Below the pieces are notes generated by a model that saw nothing but the letters and a program-made list of their open reading frames with translations, did not search any database and had not been told where the DNA came from. From the NCBI GenBank assembly GCA_964466115.1, contig CAYXMH010000014.1, positions 8,593 through 72,592 on the forward strand: DNA of 64,000 nt. Reading direction: 5' to 3'. Below, piece by piece: positions 42,079 to 51,002 of the stretch. Made by a program: the position numbers and the translations under genes. How positions within the stretch are numbered: position 1 is the first letter of the stretch; each line of letters opens with the position of its first letter. Source of the stretch: Pseudolysobacter sp964466115 (GTDB taxonomy: Bacteria > Pseudomonadota > Gammaproteobacteria > Xanthomonadales > Rhodanobacteraceae).

Positions 42079-44631
42079 ATGAAAAAATACACTAAAACAC
42101 AACATTGGCTGAGCTTGCCCCTTATCTGCGGCGTTGTTTCAGCCTGTTTATTAAGCAATACCATGGCGGGCGATGCAGGCAAGCCCACTGCCCCATTAAC
42201 GGGCGATGCACAAAAGCCAATCACTGAACAACCCACTGCTTTGGAGGCTGCCTACATCGTCGGCTTAAAGGATTTGCCGTTGGGGCTATATGAGGGCGAG
42301 GACGGAAAATTCCCCGCGCCGAAACGTTTGGCCAACGGCAAAATCGACCTTAACTCCAAGGGTGCGCTGTTGTACCTGCAGCACTTAGAGCAACAACAAG
42401 ATTCGTTTTTAACCCAAGCGCAGGCCATGCTTGGGCGGACTTTGCAATCGCCCTCGTCCCAGTATTTTCGTTTTCAACATGCCTTCAACGGCATGGTGTT
42501 GTCCTTAACGAAAGAGGAGGCCGCACTATTGGCCACGTTCGATACGGTAGCGCTGGTTCAAGAAGACCGGCTGCGCACGCTCGACACCGATGTAAGCGCT
42601 GAATTTATCGGCGCCAATTGGATCTGGCAGGGCATCGGCTTCCCGCTGGAGTTGGTGGGTCACCAAGGTTACGGTGAAGGCGTTGTGGTAGGGATACTCG
42701 ATTCCGGCATCAATCCCGCAAGCCCCTCGTTCAGCGCAACGGACGCCCGCGGTTATACCCACCAAAATCCACTGGGTGAAGGAACTTATCTTGGCATATG
42801 CGATTCCGGCGCCGCCGGTTACGACCCGAAAACTGACGCCGTATGCAATGCAAAACTGATCGGTGGTTACGACTTTGTCGATGCCGTTAGCGTCGGGGGA
42901 CGCGGTTACGACGCTCCGGGGATTGAAGACGAGGAACCGCATGGACACGGCACCCATACCGCATCAACAGCCGCGGGAAACTTCAGAAGCGCTAGCATCT
43001 ATGGTTTAACCGTCAATCTTTCCGGTATCGCTCCGCACGCAAACATCATCGCTTACAACGTTTGCTACACCCCGAACGTGGCGGGCACCGGCGGTTGTTC
43101 CGAAGCGGCAGGCATTGCCGCGATCAATCAATCCATACGTGATGGCGTCGTTGATGTCATTAATAACTCCATTTCCGGGAACACGACGCCATGGGTAAAT
43201 GCGGAATCCTTAGCATTCCTGGCCGCTCAAAACTCCGGGATATTTATTGCGACCACCGCGGGAAACGCAACGACGCTTGATGCGCCAGCACCCGGAAGCA
43301 CCTCACATACCGAACCTTGGGTGACTACCGTTGGCGCCATTACCCATAACCGTAGAAACATTGCCCCCAATTTCAGCATTACGGGGCCAGACTCCGTTCC
43401 GAGCGCATTACGGGGCATTCCTTACGACATTACCGAGTTCGGAACCCCGCTTCCCACGGACATTCCGGGCAGCACGCCGATTATCGTTAGCCCCGGTTAC
43501 ATGACCAACCAATACATCCGTAGTGACGGCTGTCTGGCATTTCCCGCCGATACCTTTAGGCGAGACGGGGTTTCCGCTATTGCAGTGGTACGTAACGGTG
43601 GTTGCACATTAAGTTTGAAGGCACGCAATGCAAGAACCGCAGGCGCGAGTGTGGTGGTGATCGCAAATAACGACACGCTACACCCCTACGACACCGGAAC
43701 GGGTACCACCGAAATGCTTTTTTTCGGTGCACGAATGACCATTCCGATTTTAGCCGTTTGCAACAAGGTAGGGGATGCAATTCGTCAACTCGTTCTGGAC
43801 AACGCCAGCAATATGGAAACCGCACAGATCGCCTCCCCCGGACTGGTGCAGCGCGAAACCCCTTTCTCAGTGGCAAGCTTCAGCCTTATCGGCCCTGCGT
43901 CCATTGACATGGTGAAACCGGATTTGGTGGCACCCGGGGTCAACGTGCTCGCCGCGCAATCGAGGTGGGTAACGGATATGACCGGCGGCCATACAGATTC
44001 GTCTCTGGATGGCCGCGTTGGTATGTTATCGGGCACATCGATGGCATCGCCCATCGTTGCCGGAAGTGCCGCGCTGATACACCAAGTCCGCCCAACCTGG
44101 ACCCCGTCCGAAATCAAAAGCGCGCTGATGTTGAGCGCATGGATATCGAATGCAAAACCCGATGGAGTAACACCAGCCAATATTTTCGAACAAGGCGCTG
44201 GAGCGGCGATCCTTGACAATACAACACATCTCGGTTTTGTTTTGCGCGAAAACGGTCAAAATTACATGAGGGCCAATCCCGCTGCGGGAGGTTCGGTTAG
44301 TCAGCTGAATATTCCGAGCTATCAAAATTTGGCGTGCGCGGAGACCTGCAGTTTTACCCGGCGTTTAACCAGCGTATCGGCAGAGGATGTTATGTGGGAG
44401 GTTTCCATGGAATCAAGAACGATTCCAAGGACCAGCTACACCATTACCCCCAATCGATTCGTATTAGGCCCTAGCAATCCGCAGCAATCGATCACCGTTA
44501 CCTTCGACACCCGAGCGGAATCTTTTGCAACGAACATCAACTATTTCGGCTACTTATTCTTCACGGTGCCGGCAACCGGCTACCAGGATTTGCGCATGCC
44601 GATTGCGATTCGCAAACCGCCACATCCGTAA
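42079..44631 (+). CDS. secreted subtilisin-like serine protease (S8) with PA insert
   Basis: An 850-residue exported protease. Signal peptide (WLSLPLICGVVSACLLSNTMA), an I9-type prodomain (about 52-170, with FQHAFNGMVLSLTKEEA), then the S8 domain with catalytic Asp208 (GILDSGINP), His290 (HGHGTHTA) and Ser654 (SGTSMASP). A protease-associated insert lies about 440-580 (CLAFPADTFRRDGVSAIAVV, KARNARTAGASVVVIAN). A beta-rich C-terminal domain (CSFTRRLTS, NPQQSITVTF) follows. The N-terminus lies beyond a weak ribosome binding site. Substrates are unknown; it probably acts outside the cell or on the surface. Confidence 0.93.
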   Translation: MKKYTKTQHWLSLPLICGVVSACLLSNTMAGDAGKPTAPLTGDAQKPITEQPTALEAAYIVGLKDLPLGLYEGEDGKFPAPKRLANGKIDLNSKGALLYLQHLEQQQDSFLTQAQAMLGRTLQSPSSQYFRFQHAFNGMVLSLTKEEAALLATFDTVALVQEDRLRTLDTDVSAEFIGANWIWQGIGFPLELVGHQGYGEGVVVGILDSGINPASPSFSATDARGYTHQNPLGEGTYLGICDSGAAGYDPKTDAVCNAKLIGGYDFVDAVSVGGRGYDAPGIEDEEPHGHGTHTASTAAGNFRSASIYGLTVNLSGIAPHANIIAYNVCYTPNVAGTGGCSEAAGIAAINQSIRDGVVDVINNSISGNTTPWVNAESLAFLAAQNSGIFIATTAGNATTLDAPAPGSTSHTEPWVTTVGAITHNRRNIAPNFSITGPDSVPSALRGIPYDITEFGTPLPTDIPGSTPIIVSPGYMTNQYIRSDGCLAFPADTFRRDGVSAIAVVRNGGCTLSLKARNARTAGASVVVIANNDTLHPYDTGTGTTEMLFFGARMTIPILAVCNKVGDAIRQLVLDNASNMETAQIASPGLVQRETPFSVASFSLIGPASIDMVKPDLVAPGVNVLAAQSRWVTDMTGGHTDSSLDGRVGMLSGTSMASPIVAGSAALIHQVRPTWTPSEIKSALMLSAWISNAKPDGVTPANIFEQGAGAAILDNTTHLGFVLRENGQNYMRANPAAGGSVSQLNIPSYQNLACAETCSFTRRLTSVSAEDVMWEVSMESRTIPRTSYTITPNRFVLGPSNPQQSITVTFDTRAESFATNINYFGYLFFTVPATGYQDLRMPIAIRKPPHP

Positions 44632-44644
44632 TTGAGGTAACAAT

Positions 44645-44670
44645 GCGCCCCGCAGCAAACCGCGGGGCGC
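44645..44670. terminator. bidirectional hairpin between the subtilase and cupredoxin genes
   Basis: GCGCCCCGC-AGCAAACC-GCGGGGCGC, a 9-bp GC-rich stem between two convergent genes. The T run is short (TTATT on the plus side), and the cupredoxin stop starts at the next base, so it can end both transcripts. Confidence 0.65.
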
Positions 44671-45075
44671 TTATTCGATATCGAACGATTGCAGCTCAAC
44701 CGGGGTAGGCTGCACGATAATCGTACCGAACATGCCGCTGCCTGCACTGCCGTGCGCTTGGCAGAAATAACCGATAGTGCCGGGACTGTTGAACGTCAAC
44801 TGAAAACTCCAGAACGATCCGTTTGGTGCGCCGTTACCACCCATGCCATCGCACCCATTGGCGCACCGAAATGAATGGTCGTCCGCAACCACATTGTGGA
44901 ACCCGCCCACATTCGAAAACAGGACCCTATCACCCACCGTGATATTCAATGTTGCTGGGGAAAACACCAGCATTCCTCCGGCGCCAACAATCACCGTATG
45001 ATCCGCGCTCCAACCTGAGGTCAAATGCAATATTAGCAAGGCCGCGATGGAGTAAGTGTTTTTTATATCCCGCAT
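44671..45075 (-). CDS. secreted cupredoxin (plastocyanin-like copper protein)
   Basis: About 134 residues. Signal peptide (NTYSIAALLILHLTSGWSA), then a plastocyanin-type fold: NITVGDRVLFSNVGGFHNVVADD, with the first copper His in FHN, and GTIGYFCQAHGSAGSGMFGTI with Cys, His and Met ligands. All four type 1 copper ligands are visible. Extra cysteines (FRCANGCDG) could form a disulfide. Probable periplasmic electron carrier; partner unknown. I start at ATG 45075, which has AGGA 5 bases before it. The longer form from 45093 adds six residues. Confidence 0.82.
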   Translation of the reverse strand: MRDIKNTYSIAALLILHLTSGWSADHTVIVGAGGMLVFSPATLNITVGDRVLFSNVGGFHNVVADDHSFRCANGCDGMGGNGAPNGSFWSFQLTFNSPGTIGYFCQAHGSAGSGMFGTIIVQPTPVELQSFDIE

Positions 45076-45204
45076 TCGGTTCCTATCATTCAAAATGCCA
45101 ACATCAGTATATATGCCGCTGCACCTATTCTTGGGTAGTCTTCAAAGATCGGTGCCAGAAACTTGTTGCTCTGATATGCTTTTCCGCATTCGCCGGGAGT
45201 TCCT

Positions 45205-45672
45205 ATGCCGCACTATAGAGTCCTCATCACCGTAGCCGCTGCTTGCGCTTCGATTCTTTCTGGTTGTGCCACGCTCCCCTCTCATACTTCCACTGAGGAA
45301 CTTCGCAAGCAAGTGGCCGATACCGAACGCGCCTTCGCCAAAACCATGGCGGATCGCGACTTTACCGCATTTGCATCGTTCATCTCCGAGGAAGCGGTTT
45401 TCATTTCCGAACCGACATCCTCCATTGGTAAAAAGCAGGTGATCGAGCGCTGGAAACGGCTTTATGAAAAACCCGAGGCGCCGTTTTCCTGGGAACCTGC
45501 GGAGGTACAGGTGTTAAGTTCCGGCAACTTGGCACTAAGCACGGGGCCTGTATACGACCCAAAAGGCAAATTGATCGCCAAATATACATCCATTTGGCGC
45601 CGGGATGCCGCCAATACGTGGCATATTATTTTCGACCGAGGCAACGATGTCTGTGATGAGCCCAAGAATTAA
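45205..45672 (+). CDS. lipoprotein with DUF4440/SnoaL-like (NTF2 fold) domain
   Basis: A 155-residue protein. Lipoprotein signal with lipobox ILSGC (Cys20). The NTF2-like domain reads VADTERAFAKTMADRDFTAFASF, ISEEAVFISEPTSSIGKKQVIERWKRLYE, and VLSSGNLALSTGPVYDPKGK. It is predicted to be anchored in a membrane facing the periplasm. Family members bind small ligands; no catalytic residue is assigned. GGGAG lies 5 bases before the ATG. It starts a row of small plus-strand genes. Confidence 0.78.
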   Translation: MPHYRVLITVAAACASILSGCATLPSHTSTEELRKQVADTERAFAKTMADRDFTAFASFISEEAVFISEPTSSIGKKQVIERWKRLYEKPEAPFSWEPAEVQVLSSGNLALSTGPVYDPKGKLIAKYTSIWRRDAANTWHIIFDRGNDVCDEPKN

Positions 45673-45703
45673 TTACCGATGCTTGCATTAACTTAAGGTC
45701 GTT

Positions 45704-45985
45704 ATGGAACCGCTTTACAAAAATTGCCAGAGTTGTGGAATGCCGCTTAAACGCGATGAAAAGGGCGGTGGCACCAATACCGACGGCTCCAAAAGCACCG
45801 TGTATTGCAGTCACTGCTATTTGAGCGGCAAATTTGTACTCCCCGATATAACCGTTGAACAGATGCAACTGCGCGTGCGACAAAAATTGATCGAGTTCGG
45901 TATCCCGCGATTCCTGACCGGCTTTTTTACACGCGGCATCCCCAAGCTAAGACGCTGGCATTCGCATACCACTTTGCGCAGCTGA
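45704..45985 (+). CDS. small zinc-ribbon protein
   Basis: A 93-residue protein with two cysteine pairs, NCQSCGMPLKRDEKGGG and YCSHCYLSGKF, spaced as in the 'putative zinc ribbon' family, followed by a helix (VEQMQLRVRQKLIEFG) and a basic C-terminus (FTRGIPKLRRWH). Probably cytoplasmic; role unknown, perhaps nucleic acid or protein binding. It lies 31 bases after the DUF4440 gene and 10 bases before the next. Confidence 0.7.
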   Translation: MEPLYKNCQSCGMPLKRDEKGGGTNTDGSKSTVYCSHCYLSGKFVLPDITVEQMQLRVRQKLIEFGIPRFLTGFFTRGIPKLRRWHSHTTLRS

Positions 45986-45995
45986 GTTTGGTTGA

Positions 45996-46394
45996 ATGTC
46001 ATACGAGCTTTTGCGAGAACGAATCAACCAGCTTGCACAGAGCATCCATGCGCCTGCGCAAACGCTACCCAATTTGGGCATATCCAGTGACTTTGGCTAC
46101 TCCCACATTGAAATTGATCCGCACGGCTTTCATTATATTGCTGTTGAGCGCGGCGAGGAGCTGTCGCATGCGGTGACGGAAGATATCCATGAATTGCTTT
46201 ACTGGGTTTTTCGCGATGTGACGTTTTCCATGGCTTGCACCTATGAGTCGGCACATCGCAACCCTGCCCAAGATTTCCGTCGAATTTTATTTGCGCACCA
46301 GTGCAGTCTCCTCGGATTGCTGGACCCTACGTGGCAAATACGCTGCGCCCAGGAGCAAGAGAAAGTACTGACCAGCCACCCTTACAAAGACTGA
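45996..46394 (+). CDS. Imm63-like immunity family protein
   Basis: A 132-residue acidic cytoplasmic protein. The pattern YSHIEIDPHGFHYIAVERGEE, then EDIHELLYWVFRDVTFSMA and RNPAQDFRRILFAHQCSLLGLL matches my memory of the Imm63 immunity family, including the Trp-Val-Phe and Arg-Arg-x-Leu-Phe motifs. Immunity proteins bind and block a partner toxin. No toxin is seen here, so it would be an orphan or a decoy. I cannot run a profile, and another small regulatory family is possible. Confidence 0.5.
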   Translation: MSYELLRERINQLAQSIHAPAQTLPNLGISSDFGYSHIEIDPHGFHYIAVERGEELSHAVTEDIHELLYWVFRDVTFSMACTYESAHRNPAQDFRRILFAHQCSLLGLLDPTWQIRCAQEQEKVLTSHPYKD

Positions 46395-46423
46395 AGTCAC
46401 TACTGAGATTTAGGGCAAATACC

Positions 46424-46885
46424 ATGCATCCTTTTTGTATCGACCCCGCTACTGGAAATCTCGTTTTTCCTTCGCTTAACGCCGTCGTTGAACGCATGAG
46501 TCAATGGAAAAAATTACCGGAACCCCTGAAGCCACTGTTAGGAGCAATGCGCGGCATGAGCACCGGCTGGGCCTGGCCGATTTTTTCGGATTTGTGCTTT
46601 GAAAACCATCCAATTGGACTATCGCTTGGCTACAACAATCGCCGCTTGGAAATGGTGTCTTTTTCTTTGCTCCGCGAGCCCCTTGAGAACGGAGAAATCA
46701 ATTGGCCAACTTATGAGGAATCGATGGCGGAGGAAAAAATCCTGCGCGCCGCACTGGAAAAGCAATTGCGCGTGCCATTAAGCGAGGGCGGTGGAGTTCA
46801 GTTCAGTTGGGGCAGCGCGTATTGTTTGTACCATCCGAAAGATGCCGCCACCAGCGCGGGGATCAACTACACGTTCTTTCGATAA
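46424..46885 (+). CDS. hypothetical protein after the Imm63-like gene
   Basis: About 153 residues. I start at ATG 46424 (HPFCIDPATGNLVFP), because AGGG lies upstream; an in-frame codon at 46301 would overlap the previous gene by 94 bases. It contains a Trp-rich middle (TGWAWPIFSDLCFENHP) and an alternating hydrophobic C-terminal half (RLEMVSFSLLREPL, GGVQFSWGSAYCLYHP). Shape and neighbours suggest another small immunity or ligand-binding protein, but I know no family. Confidence 0.6.
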   Translation: MHPFCIDPATGNLVFPSLNAVVERMSQWKKLPEPLKPLLGAMRGMSTGWAWPIFSDLCFENHPIGLSLGYNNRRLEMVSFSLLREPLENGEINWPTYEESMAEEKILRAALEKQLRVPLSEGGGVQFSWGSAYCLYHPKDAATSAGINYTFFR

Positions 46886-46891
46886 CCCTGC

Positions 46892-48268
46892 CTAAATTCC
46901 ACTTCCTCGTTTACGCACGATCAACATTGCAAGCTCCAATGATTGCTCGTAATTCAAGCGCGGATCAACGGCCGACCGGTAGGCACGATCGAGATCCGGC
47001 TCGGTAAGGTCGCGCGCACCGCCCAAGCACTCTGTGACATTTTCACCGGTGAGCTCCAAATGCACGCCGCTTAACCGAGTACCGCAATTGGCATGAATGT
47101 CGAAAGCGCGATCAAGCTCGTTGCGAATGTTCTCAAAACGGCGTGTTTTAACCCCGTTGCGCAAGGTTTCTGTATTCCCATGCATGGGATCGCAACACCA
47201 CAATACCTGGCGAGCGTCATTTTGGATCGCCTTAAGCAAAGGGGGTAATTCCTTTTCTATATCGGCAACCCCCATCCGATGGATCAAGGTTAAGCGCCCG
47301 GGCTCGTTATCCGGATTCAGCGCATCCGCCAAGTCCAGCAAATGTCGCGGCGTCATAGTGGGACCGACCTTCACCGCAATCGGGTTACGAATGCCGCGAA
47401 AATACTCGACATGGGCGCCATCAACCGCCGTCGTGCGCATGCCAATCCAAGGAAAATGCGTCGCCAAGTTAAACCAGCCGTGCTGCCGCGGTACTTGGCG
47501 CGTCAGCGCCTGCTCGTAATGCAAGAGCAAGGCTTCGTGTGATGTGTAAAAATCCACTCGACCAAAGTTACCAATCGATGTACCCGCTAAGGTCTCCATA
47601 AAACGCACGGAGTTGCCGATCGATTCGACCATGTGGCGGTATTCATCGTGCAACGGAGAGTGCTGAACCCAATCAAGATCCCAATACTCGGGATGGTGCA
47701 AATCGGCAAATCCGCCATCGATGAGGGCGCGCACGAAATTCATCGTCATCGCGGAATGCGCATGCCCGGAGATCAATCGTTGTGGATCCGCCCGGCGCGC
47801 GTCCATAGTGAATTGGGGGGCGTTGATAAGATCGCCGCGGTAACTCGGCAACGTAAGGTCACCCCGTGTTTCACTGTCGGTGGAGCGCGGTTTTGCATAT
47901 TGACCTGCAAAACGCCCGACCCGCACGACCGGTAACTTCAACCCATGGATCAAAACCAGGCTCATTTGCAAAAGCACTTTGAGACGATTCGATATCAGGC
48001 TCGAATTGCAATCGGAAAAACTTTCCGCACAATCACCGCCCTGGAGCAAAAAGCATTTGCCCTGCGCGGCATCGGCCAAGCGTTGTTTAAGCGCCAACGT
48101 TTCCCATGAGGTGACCAGCGGCGGCAGTTCCTGCAACTGCCTCAACACGCGCGCAAGTTCATCCGTATCCGAGTAGGTGGGTTGTTGCACTACGACCCGA
48201 TTTTGCCAAGTTTGCGGCGTCCAACTATCCGAGCCACAAGCTGCCGTATCGCTTTTCGGTCGTTCCAT
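46892..48268 (-). CDS. class II 3-deoxy-D-arabino-heptulosonate 7-phosphate synthase
   Basis: A 458-residue enzyme of the plant/mycobacterial class, the first step of aromatic amino acid synthesis (PEP plus erythrose 4-phosphate). Class II motifs: LLQGGDCAESF, VVRVGRFAGQYAKPRS, LPSYRGDLIN, HFPWIGMRTTAVDGAHVEYFRGIRNPIAVKVGP, LIHRMG, WCCDPMHGNTET, GVHLELTGENVTECLGG (metal Glu and His). Class II enzymes differ from E. coli AroG/F/H. It is convergent with the hypothetical gene at 46424 and lies 39 bases downstream of dsbB. Confidence 0.9.
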   Translation of the reverse strand: MERPKSDTAACGSDSWTPQTWQNRVVVQQPTYSDTDELARVLRQLQELPPLVTSWETLALKQRLADAAQGKCFLLQGGDCAESFSDCNSSLISNRLKVLLQMSLVLIHGLKLPVVRVGRFAGQYAKPRSTDSETRGDLTLPSYRGDLINAPQFTMDARRADPQRLISGHAHSAMTMNFVRALIDGGFADLHHPEYWDLDWVQHSPLHDEYRHMVESIGNSVRFMETLAGTSIGNFGRVDFYTSHEALLLHYEQALTRQVPRQHGWFNLATHFPWIGMRTTAVDGAHVEYFRGIRNPIAVKVGPTMTPRHLLDLADALNPDNEPGRLTLIHRMGVADIEKELPPLLKAIQNDARQVLWCCDPMHGNTETLRNGVKTRRFENIRNELDRAFDIHANCGTRLSGVHLELTGENVTECLGGARDLTEPDLDRAYRSAVDPRLNYEQSLELAMLIVRKRGSGI

Positions 48269-48307
48269 ATGGCTACGTCGGTTCGAAGAGACTAATATTC
48301 GCGGGTT

Positions 48308-48808
48308 TTATCGGCGGCGATAAAACCCGGCCCATAATGCGCCGATGCTTAATAACGCGTAACAGAGCAAAGTCCAGCTGGGCATGGATAATCCAAGAAA
48401 GACCCAATTCACCTCTGCACACTCTCCCGAGCCGGTAAATACCATTTTCAATATTTTTCCAATGGGAAAATTATCGACCATGTAACTCAACCCCGGTCCG
48501 CAATCGGGGATTTGATCTTTGGGTAGATGCTGTATCCAGACATGGCGTGTGGCAATTGCACTGCCAATGAGACCGGCCAGTAGTACGAACAGCGAGTAGA
48601 CTCGCCTTCCCATGCCATCTGGATTGTGCAGCGCGCCTATAAGAAAGATAACGCCCATCGCAATGAATGCAACGCGCTGGAAAATGCACAAGGGACAAGG
48701 GTCCACTTGAAGCTGATACTGCGCAAATAACGCATACCCCAATAACGAAGCGCAAACCGCGGCGCCACAAAAAAACTGCATGCGAAACGACCAATAGAGA
48801 GGATTCAT
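48308..48808 (-). CDS. dsbB: disulfide bond formation protein B
   Basis: A 166-residue inner membrane protein that reoxidises DsbA with ubiquinone. Four hydrophobic helices. The first periplasmic pair is in VDPCPLCIFQR (CxxC), and the second pair is Cys103 and Cys130 (IPDCGPGLSY, GSGECAEVN). Arg in the CIFQR segment is the conserved quinone-contact residue. It is convergent with nothing; it sits on the same strand as the DAHP synthase. Confidence 0.94.
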   Translation of the reverse strand: MNPLYWSFRMQFFCGAAVCASLLGYALFAQYQLQVDPCPLCIFQRVAFIAMGVIFLIGALHNPDGMGRRVYSLFVLLAGLIGSAIATRHVWIQHLPKDQIPDCGPGLSYMVDNFPIGKILKMVFTGSGECAEVNWVFLGLSMPSWTLLCYALLSIGALWAGFYRRR

Positions 48809-48868
48809 CTGATCTTATTCCGGGAGCAAATTTTGGGTTTCAGCCATTATGGCCAGTTTAAAACAATA

Positions 48869-48898
48869 CGGCCCCGGTTGGATGCCCAACCGAGGCCG
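48869..48898 (-). terminator. terminator-like hairpin after the ribosomal alpha operon
   Basis: On the minus strand CGGCC-TCGGTTGG pairs with CCAACCG-GGGCCG across a GCAT loop, and the 3' side continues TATTGTTTT. It lies 36 bases after the rplQ stop and should end the long ribosomal transcript. Confidence 0.75.
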
Positions 48899-48933
48899 CA
48901 AGTAATAACATAGGAATTGGTGCGAACGAAAAC

Positions 48934-49320
48934 TTAGTCTGCGGCCGCTTCAACGGTTGTTGCTGGGCGGTCAACCAGCTCTACATACGCCATAGGCGCG
49001 CAATCCCCTGGGCGAACACCGCATTTGAGAATGCGCAGGTAACCACCTTTGCGCTCACGGTAACGGGGACCAATTTCCACGAACAGTTTGCCCACTGCGA
49101 CTTTATCGCGCAGCCGCGAGAACGCCAACCGACGATTGGCAACTCCGTCGGCCTTGGCCAAGGTGATTAGCGGTTCGGCCACGCGCCGCAGTTCCTTTGC
49201 CTTTGGAACCGTTGTCCGAATCAGCTCGTGCTTAATCAACGAGGCCGCCATATTACGGAACATCGCAGTGCGGTGACTGCTGGTGCGATTCAGTTTACGG
49301 CCCGATTTCATGTGACGCAT
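48934..49320 (-). CDS. rplQ: 50S ribosomal protein L17
   Basis: A 128-residue protein: MRHMKSGRKLNRTSSHRTAM at the start, VPKAKELRRVAEPLITLAK, and the GGYLRILKC segment. The C-terminal tail (LVDRPATTVEAAAD) is like other gammaproteobacteria. It is the last gene of the alpha operon, 28 bases after rpoA. Confidence 0.97.
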   Translation of the reverse strand: MRHMKSGRKLNRTSSHRTAMFRNMAASLIKHELIRTTVPKAKELRRVAEPLITLAKADGVANRRLAFSRLRDKVAVGKLFVEIGPRYRERKGGYLRILKCGVRPGDCAPMAYVELVDRPATTVEAAAD

Positions 49321-49348
49321 GATCGTATTCCTTCTTTCTTCTTAGGCT

Positions 49349-50347
49349 TTAGCCCAACTGCATGCCTTGCTGCAAACCGGCCGGCGGCCAATTTTCCAAC
49401 TTCATTCCCAGCGACAAACCACGGGCACCGAGCACATCTTTGATTTCGGTGAGCGATTTCTTGCCAAGGTTAGGCGTTTTTAATAATTCCACTTCGGTAC
49501 GCTGTACCAAATCACCAATGTAATAAATGCTCTCGGCTTTAAGGCAATTGGCGGAACGCACCGTCAGCTCCAAATCATCGATGGGGCGCATTAAGATTGG
49601 ATCAACGCCACCCTTATCGGCAACCGCACCCTCGGCTTCGCGGCGGGTGAAATCACCGAATATCGACAACTGGTCAGCGAGGATGTCGGCGGCTTTGCGC
49701 ACAGCTTCTTCCGCATCCATCGTGCCGTTGGTTTCCACATCCAAAATCAGCTTATCAAGGTCGGTGCGTTGCTCAACGCGCGCGCTGTCCACTTCGTAGG
49801 CAACACGACGCACTGGGCAGAACGAGGCATCCAGTTGCAAACGGCCGATCGGACGAGTCTCTTCATCCGGACGCCGGCGGCTGCTTGCCGGTTGGTAGCC
49901 CACGCCCCGCAAAATACGCAGGCGCATGTTTAGCGAAATGTCTTTGGTTAAATGGCAAATCACATGCTCGGGATTCAATATCTCGACATTGTGATCGACC
50001 TTAATATCCCCGGCGGTAACCATGCCCTTGCCTTTACGGCTCAAGGTGAGGTTCGCCTCGTCCTGGCCGTGCATGCGAATCGCAACGTCCTTAAGATTGA
50101 GCAGGACCTCGATAACATCCTCCTGCAATCCCTCTAACGTTGTGTATTCGTGCAATACACCGTCAATTTCCACCTCGACAATGGCGGCCCCTGGAATCGA
50201 CGATAGCAACACTCGACGCAGGGCATTGCCAAGAGTATGACCAAAACCGCGCTCTAGCGGCTCCACCACAACACTGGCGCGACTCAGGCCGATACGCTCG
50301 ACATGAATGCCACGCGGACGCAATACGCTTGTTGGCGACACTGCCAT
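49349..50347 (-). CDS. rpoA: RNA polymerase alpha subunit
   Basis: A 332-residue subunit. The N-terminal domain (dimerisation and core assembly) has EPLERGFGHTLGNALRRVLLSSIPG. A flexible linker follows, then the C-terminal domain (about 247-325) with DDLELTVRSANCLKAESIYYIGDLVQRTE, which contacts UP elements and activators. It is cotranscribed between rpsD and rplQ. Confidence 0.97.
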   Translation of the reverse strand: MAVSPTSVLRPRGIHVERIGLSRASVVVEPLERGFGHTLGNALRRVLLSSIPGAAIVEVEIDGVLHEYTTLEGLQEDVIEVLLNLKDVAIRMHGQDEANLTLSRKGKGMVTAGDIKVDHNVEILNPEHVICHLTKDISLNMRLRILRGVGYQPASSRRRPDEETRPIGRLQLDASFCPVRRVAYEVDSARVEQRTDLDKLILDVETNGTMDAEEAVRKAADILADQLSIFGDFTRREAEGAVADKGGVDPILMRPIDDLELTVRSANCLKAESIYYIGDLVQRTEVELLKTPNLGKKSLTEIKDVLGARGLSLGMKLENWPPAGLQQGMQLG

Positions 50348-50365
50348 GAACCACCCTCTTAAAGA

Positions 50366-50992
50366 TTACTTCGAATAAAGCTCGACAATCAGATTTTCAT
50401 TGATGTCGGTCGGTAGGTCGGAACGCTCAGGCACCGCCTTGAAAGTACCGCTGAATTTCTTTGGATCCACTTCAATCCAACCCGGAGCAAGATCCATTTC
50501 CTGCGATAAATTCAAAGCCTCTTGAATACGCAATTGTGCGCGGGAGCGCTCGGAAACGGTGATTTGGTCACCGGGTTTTACTTGAAACGACGCCAAATTC
50601 ACTTTCTTGCCATTAACCTCAATCGACTTATGCGATACCAACTGGCGCGCTTGCGCCCGTGTTACCGCAAATCCCATGCGATAAACCACGTTGTCAAGCC
50701 GCGATTCGAGCAAGCGCAATAAGTTCTCACCCGTTGCACCCTTCAAGGTGGACGCTTTTGCGTAATAATTGCGGAATTGTCTTTCGAGCAATCCGTAAAT
50801 ACGTTTCACTTTTTGCTTCTCGCGCAGCTGCACCGCGTAATCCGACAAACGCGCGCGCTTACTAGCGCCGTGCTGGCCGGGCTTTTGATCCAATTTGCAC
50901 TTCGAATCGGCCGCGCGAGCGGGACTCTTAAGGCTAAGGTCCGTACCCTCGCGCCGTGCTAACTTACAAGTAGGTCCGATATAACGTGCCAT
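50366..50992 (-). CDS. rpsD: 30S ribosomal protein S4
   Basis: A 208-residue protein: MARYIGPTCKLARREG, the S4 domain (LESRLDNVVYRMGFAVTRAQARQLVSHKSIEVNG), and an ending NENLIVELYSK. In E. coli S4 represses its own operon through the rpsM leader. Only 10 bases separate it from rpsK. Confidence 0.97.
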   Translation of the reverse strand: MARYIGPTCKLARREGTDLSLKSPARAADSKCKLDQKPGQHGASKRARLSDYAVQLREKQKVKRIYGLLERQFRNYYAKASTLKGATGENLLRLLESRLDNVVYRMGFAVTRAQARQLVSHKSIEVNGKKVNLASFQVKPGDQITVSERSRAQLRIQEALNLSQEMDLAPGWIEVDPKKFSGTFKAVPERSDLPTDINENLIVELYSK

Positions 50993-51002
50993 GCAACTCT
51001 CC

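Noticed and set aside
46301..46423. N-terminal extension of the hypothetical gene at 46424
   Set aside because: It overlaps the Imm63-like gene by 94 bases in another frame and lacks a ribosome site; the ATG at 46424 is a better start.
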